From Bacilli bacterium (lineage in GTDB: Bacteria > Bacillota_I > Bacilli_A > ML615J-28 > CAG-698), in the NCBI GenBank assembly GCA_028691905.1, contig JAQUYJ010000002.1:1-25430 (forward strand): a stretch of DNA of 25,430 nucleotides, given 5' to 3'. Shown piece after piece: positions 22,942-25,430 of the stretch. The translations under genes were made by a program, and so were the position numbers. Below the pieces are notes generated by a model. That model was given only the letters and a program-made list of their open reading frames with translations. It was not told the DNA's origin and searched no databases. Every line of letters starts with the position of its first letter. The stretch's first letter is position 1.

Positions 22942-23705
22942 TGCTTTCCCTCTTTTTTGGCCAAGCCCAAATAAACAATGCTTTGCAGCAAGAAGATTCC
23001 TCCCCCAAATAAATAGCTGTCCGTAAAGGATAATTCCAGTACAATTGCAACAACAACATAAATCAAATAAAATACCATGGCAAGTATTCCTACTTTTTTC
23101 GGAATACCAGCATATTCGACCTGACTTGCATCAATTAAATACCAGATGCCAAGGACAATGAAAATAAAAGCCATTGTATTTGCCAAGCCATTAAAAACAG
23201 GTACCAGCAGATGCAATTCTCCCCCCGCAAAATTGGCAGCAATCAAAAAACAAAAAACATACATCACAAGCGCCATCACAAAACTGACAATGGCTTTGTT
23301 TTTATCTTTTCGATAAAAAAAACGATAGGCACCGGCAAAGTGATGATACAGCCAATGTTTTTCCTGCTCTGTCAGCTGTTTACTGATTTCCAGAACCTCT
23401 TCTTCATCGAAAACATCCCGTAAATGATGAATTCGTTTAATTATTGCTTTTTTTCCATTGTAAAGGAGGCATAGACTGTTTATATTATTGTCGACGAGAC
23501 AGATTTGATTCATTTGTACTTTCTTACAGGTGAAGCAGTAATATCCAAGCTGAACTGTTCGGTCCTGACTGGATATCTGTTTGGGAAGATTGGGGTCGAA
23601 GCTGATTTCTTTTTCTATTTCTTGCATTTCTTTATTGCAGATCGGACATTTTTTTTGTTTTTCCTGTGCCTGAAAATGGCATTGATTACATTCATACGCT
23701 TTCAT
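22938..23705 (-). CDS. zinc-ribbon membrane protein of unknown function
   Basis: A 255-residue protein that I cannot assign to a named family. The N terminus has two cysteine clusters: CNQC and CPIC (Cys6, 9, 20, 23), a typical zinc ribbon, then Cys57, 60, 69 and 79, which may form a second, looser one. A helical linker (about 85-135) follows, then four transmembrane helices (about 138-159, 167-191, 203-225 and 232-248). It thus looks like a cytosolic zinc-binding head on a four-helix membrane anchor. The ATG at 23705 is preferred (AGGTG as SD, 6-7 bases upstream); a GTG at 23714 in frame overlaps the SD. It has a good promoter and is coupled to a VanZ-like gene, and it is divergent from the degV-acc operon. 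Confidence 0.75.
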   Translation of the reverse strand: MKAYECNQCHFQAQEKQKKCPICNKEMQEIEKEISFDPNLPKQISSQDRTVQLGYYCFTCKKVQMNQICLVDNNINSLCLLYNGKKAIIKRIHHLRDVFDEEEVLEISKQLTEQEKHWLYHHFAGAYRFFYRKDKNKAIVSFVMALVMYVFCFLIAANFAGGELHLLVPVFNGLANTMAFIFIVLGIWYLIDASQVEYAGIPKKVGILAMVFYLIYVVVAIVLELSFTDSYLFGGGIFLLQSIVYLGLAKKEGKQ

Positions 23706-23722
23706 TTGAATCACCTACTCTT

Positions 23723-23752
23723 ATTATACCTCATTTTGACTTGCTTTATCAA
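23723..23752 (-). promoter_or_regulatory. sigma-A promoter of the zinc-ribbon/VanZ operon
   Basis: On the minus strand, -35 TTGATA (23752-23747) and -10 TATAAT (23728-23723) are 18 bases apart. The start would be about 23716, only about 11 bases before the ATG at 23705. It is back to back with the rightward degV promoter, whose -35 starts 20 bases away at 23773. Confidence 0.6.
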
Positions 23753-23772
23753 ATAAATTCTTTATAAAAATA

Positions 23773-23801
23773 TTGACAACAGCAATAAAACGTGATAAAA
23801 T
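23773..23801 (+). promoter_or_regulatory. strong promoter of the degV-accB-accC operon
   Basis: Consensus -35 TTGACA (23773-23778) and -10 TAAAAT (23796-23801) are separated by 17 bases, with an upstream TG giving an extended -10 (TGATAAAAT). The start would be about 23808, inside the first of the two palindromes at 23804-23832. Confidence 0.82.
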
Positions 23802-23803
23802 AG

Positions 23804-23832
23804 TTTGAATTTCAAATTATTTGAACTTCAAA
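23804..23832. promoter_or_regulatory. two tandem TTTGAA-N-TTCAAA palindromes, FabT-box-like operators
   Basis: TTTGAATTTCAAA (23804-23816) and TTTGAACTTCAAA (23820-23832) are each a perfect 6-bp inverted repeat about a central base, 16 bases apart centre to centre. They lie over and just after the predicted start site, a repressor position. The FabT regulator of streptococci and enterococci binds ANTTTGATTATCAAATT-type sites in fatty-acid genes, and the match here (AGTTTGAATTTCAAATT) is close. The genes downstream are fatty-acid genes, which supports the reading. The regulator gene itself is not in the window. Confidence 0.7.
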
Positions 23833-23860
23833 GCTATTATGCTACTATAAGGAGAAAATT

Positions 23861-24718
23861 ATGAATCAGAAAATTGCTATTTTAACGGACAGTTCCTCGT
23901 CCGTATACGCTCAAAAACACAGTTATGAACACTTGTTCATGATTGACTTACCCTGTTTTTTAGGGGAGGAAACTTTTACAAACTTTGAAAAAAATCAGGA
24001 TGAACCATTCTTTACTGCCCTGTCTAAATCCAAATTGGTTCCCAAGACTTCCCAACCGTCCGTTGGTGAAATGCTTGAAAAGTACAATCAGATAAAAAAA
24101 TTAGGTTACACCCATATAATCTTTTTACCGATATCAAGAGAATTAAGCGGTACTTTCCAAAATGCTCATCTCGCAAAAGAAATTATTAAGGGAATTGAAG
24201 TAATTATTGTTGATACCCTTACAACCGCTTCTATTTTGCTTCATATGGCACTGGAAGCTGCCAAACAGGTAAGTGAAGGAAAAGGGGTGGATGAAGTATT
24301 GGCCCATGTTGAAAAGATTAAATCGTCCTGGGGATATTATTTAACGGTAAATGACTTGTCTGCTTTGATTAAGAATGGCCGCTTATCCAACGCAAAAGGC
24401 TTTGTTGCCAATATCCTCCGCATCAAACCGGTTATTCATTTTAATCGGGAAGGAAAATTGGTTGCCATCCAAAATGTTCGTACTTTCAAAAGTGCGCTTC
24501 TTGCTGCTTTTGAAAAAATCCTGCCTGAAATTGATCCGGAAAACGGAATTGTTCATTTATCCTGCGGTACCAATGAAGAAGATGTACAGATGGCTTATCA
24601 AATGATTCGTGAAAAACTGCCCCATGTCGTTGTTGAACAGTTCCGTTTGCCGGCAACCATTGTTGCCCATGTCGGCTTAACAGCGATTGGTCTAGGCTAT
24701 ATTAACCCTCATTCTTAA
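23861..24718 (+). CDS. DegV family fatty-acid-binding protein (FakB-like)
   Basis: A 285-residue DegV/EDD-fold protein. Such proteins bind one fatty acid and, as FakB, present it to the kinase FakA for phosphorylation, so that host or exogenous fatty acids enter phospholipids. The N-terminal ILTDSSSS loop (residues 7-14), TSQPSVGEM (63-71), SRELSGTFQNA (92-102) and the Asp of IIVDTLTTAS are all typical of the family, and so is IKNGRLSNAKGFVANILRIKP later on. The ATG at 23861 has SD AAGGAG 6-7 bases upstream. It is the first gene of an operon with accB and accC under FabT-like operators. No FakA is present in the window. Which fatty acid it prefers cannot be seen. Confidence 0.9.
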   Translation: MNQKIAILTDSSSSVYAQKHSYEHLFMIDLPCFLGEETFTNFEKNQDEPFFTALSKSKLVPKTSQPSVGEMLEKYNQIKKLGYTHIIFLPISRELSGTFQNAHLAKEIIKGIEVIIVDTLTTASILLHMALEAAKQVSEGKGVDEVLAHVEKIKSSWGYYLTVNDLSALIKNGRLSNAKGFVANILRIKPVIHFNREGKLVAIQNVRTFKSALLAAFEKILPEIDPENGIVHLSCGTNEEDVQMAYQMIREKLPHVVVEQFRLPATIVAHVGLTAIGLGYINPHS

Positions 24719-24741
24719 AAAAGAATAGAAAGGATATCAAA

Positions 24742-25119
24742 ATGGAAAAAAAGGAATTGGAAAAATGGATCAAACAGTTCGAAAAATCCAATCTCACCCA
24801 TTTAGAAGTAGTCAGTGACGCTTTTACTTTAAAGTTAAGCAAAGAAAATACTCCCGTTGCCAAGAAGGAAGAAGTTTCTTCTTCCTTTTTGGATCTCGTT
24901 TCTCCCCTTGTCGGAACTTTCTATGCAAGCAGCAGTCCGACCAATCCTCCCTTCGTAAAAGCAGGGGACCCCGTTAAAAAGGGGCAGATTATCGGTATTG
25001 TAGAAGCAATGAAAATAATGAATGAAATTCATGCCCCGAGAGACGGCATCATTAAACAAATCCTGGTCGAAAACCGTCAGGCTGTTGGCTTTCATCAGGT
25101 TCTGATGCGGATGGAGTAA
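24742..25119 (+). CDS. accB: acetyl-CoA carboxylase biotin carboxyl carrier protein
   Basis: A 125-residue BCCP. It carries the biotin that shuttles carboxyl groups between biotin carboxylase (AccC) and the carboxyltransferase, in the first committed step of fatty-acid synthesis. The biotinyl motif EAMKIMNEI gives Lys91 as the attachment site, and the domain begins near 50 with LVSPLVGTFYAS and ends FHQVLMRME. The N terminus (1-34) is a short helix-plus-strand segment; the linker between is unusually short and not Ala/Pro-rich, so the protein is shorter than the usual 150-160. The gene starts 23 bases after degV with SD AAAGGAT. The accC start is 4 bases after the stop, with no fabZ between them. 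Confidence 0.94.
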   Translation: MEKKELEKWIKQFEKSNLTHLEVVSDAFTLKLSKENTPVAKKEEVSSSFLDLVSPLVGTFYASSSPTNPPFVKAGDPVKKGQIIGIVEAMKIMNEIHAPRDGIIKQILVENRQAVGFHQVLMRME

Positions 25120-25123
25120 CCCT

Positions 25124-25430
25124 ATGGCAAACAAAATTCTAATAGCCAATCGGGGAGAGATTGCCCTTCGTATTATTCGGGCCTGCAAAGAACTGGGAAT
25201 GGAATGTGTCAGTGTTTATTCGGAAGCAGATGCAGATTCCCTTCCCGTAAAAATGGCAGACGAAGCAATATGCATTGGTTCTGCCCACAGTGAAGACAGT
25301 TATTTAAACATGACAAACATATTGAGTGCTGCCATATCTACTGGATGCAATGCCATTCACCCTGGGTATGGATTTTTGTCTGAAAACGATCAGTTTGCAG
25401 AGTGGACAGCAAAATGCAATTTGACTTTTA
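25124..25430 (+). CDS. accC: acetyl-CoA carboxylase biotin carboxylase subunit, 5' part only
   Basis: The first 102 codons of a biotin carboxylase run off the window. The ATG at 25124 has a GGAG inside the end of accB as SD. The start MANKILIANRGEIALRIIRA is diagnostic: the IANRGEIA loop begins the biotin carboxylase N-terminal domain. IHPGYGFLSEN and the preceding DSYLN further confirm this, as all biotin carboxylases carry HPGYGFLSEN. The enzyme uses ATP and bicarbonate to carboxylate the biotin of AccB. The remainder of the protein, including the ATP-grasp catalytic residues, is not visible. Confidence 0.95.
   Translation, partial: MANKILIANRGEIALRIIRACKELGMECVSVYSEADADSLPVKMADEAICIGSAHSEDSYLNMTNILSAAISTGCNAIHPGYGFLSENDQFAEWTAKCNLTF

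Overview
This is an AT-rich chromosomal segment of a low-GC Gram-positive bacterium (Bacillota) using the standard bacterial code; TGA is a normal stop in several ATGA overlaps. The mnmG-rsmG-soj-mscS-DUF951 order, the lipoprotein signal, the VanZ and DegV proteins and the style of promoters and Shine-Dalgarno (SD) sites fit Firmicutes. An Erysipelotrichia-like or related lineage is my guess, but it cannot be proved from this window. No tRNA, rRNA or CRISPR array was seen.

Layout. (1) 1-1702: an IS3-family (IS150-type) insertion sequence with orfA and orfB linked by a -1 frameshift site. Its right end lies just beyond the last gene of a leftward operon. (2) 7084-1717, leftward: a MazG-like nucleotide pyrophosphohydrolase and a C69/secernin-type hydrolase. 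An internal promoter then drives a tightly coupled set: DUF697-like membrane protein, alpha/beta hydrolase, ABC exporter half and a small unknown protein. (3) 7169-8520, rightward: a good sigma-A promoter, a structured leader with a strong terminator hairpin and competing pairings, a small membrane protein, and a GNAT acetyltransferase. (4) 12076-8548, leftward: two overlapping ABC exporter halves, probably one heterodimer. Their operon shares a 17-bp bidirectional terminator with the GNAT gene. (5) 16279-12160, leftward: a Prx6-type peroxiredoxin, then an unusual 880-residue lipoprotein (Ig-like domains, beta-helix, CHAP-type amidase) and a DUF554 membrane protein.

(6) 20624-16358, leftward: mnmG-rsmG-soj-mscS-DUF951, the conserved origin-proximal neighbourhood of Firmicutes, with spo0J/parB missing after soj. 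(7) 20726-22480, rightward: an oligoendopeptidase F gene, convergent through a shared terminator with a leftward pair (zinc-ribbon membrane protein and VanZ-like protein, 23705-22495). (8) 23773-25430, rightward: a strong promoter overlapped by two near-identical TTTGAA-N-TTCAAA palindromes that resemble FabT operators. It drives a DegV/FakB-type fatty-acid-binding protein, accB and the start of accC, which is cut by the window edge. This looks like a fatty-acid uptake and synthesis operon.

The most interesting signals are the attenuator-like or small-RNA locus at 7169-7297, the FabT-box-controlled degV-accB-accC operon, the beta-helix/CHAP lipoprotein, and soj without spo0J. I see no defence system, prophage or secondary-metabolite cluster.
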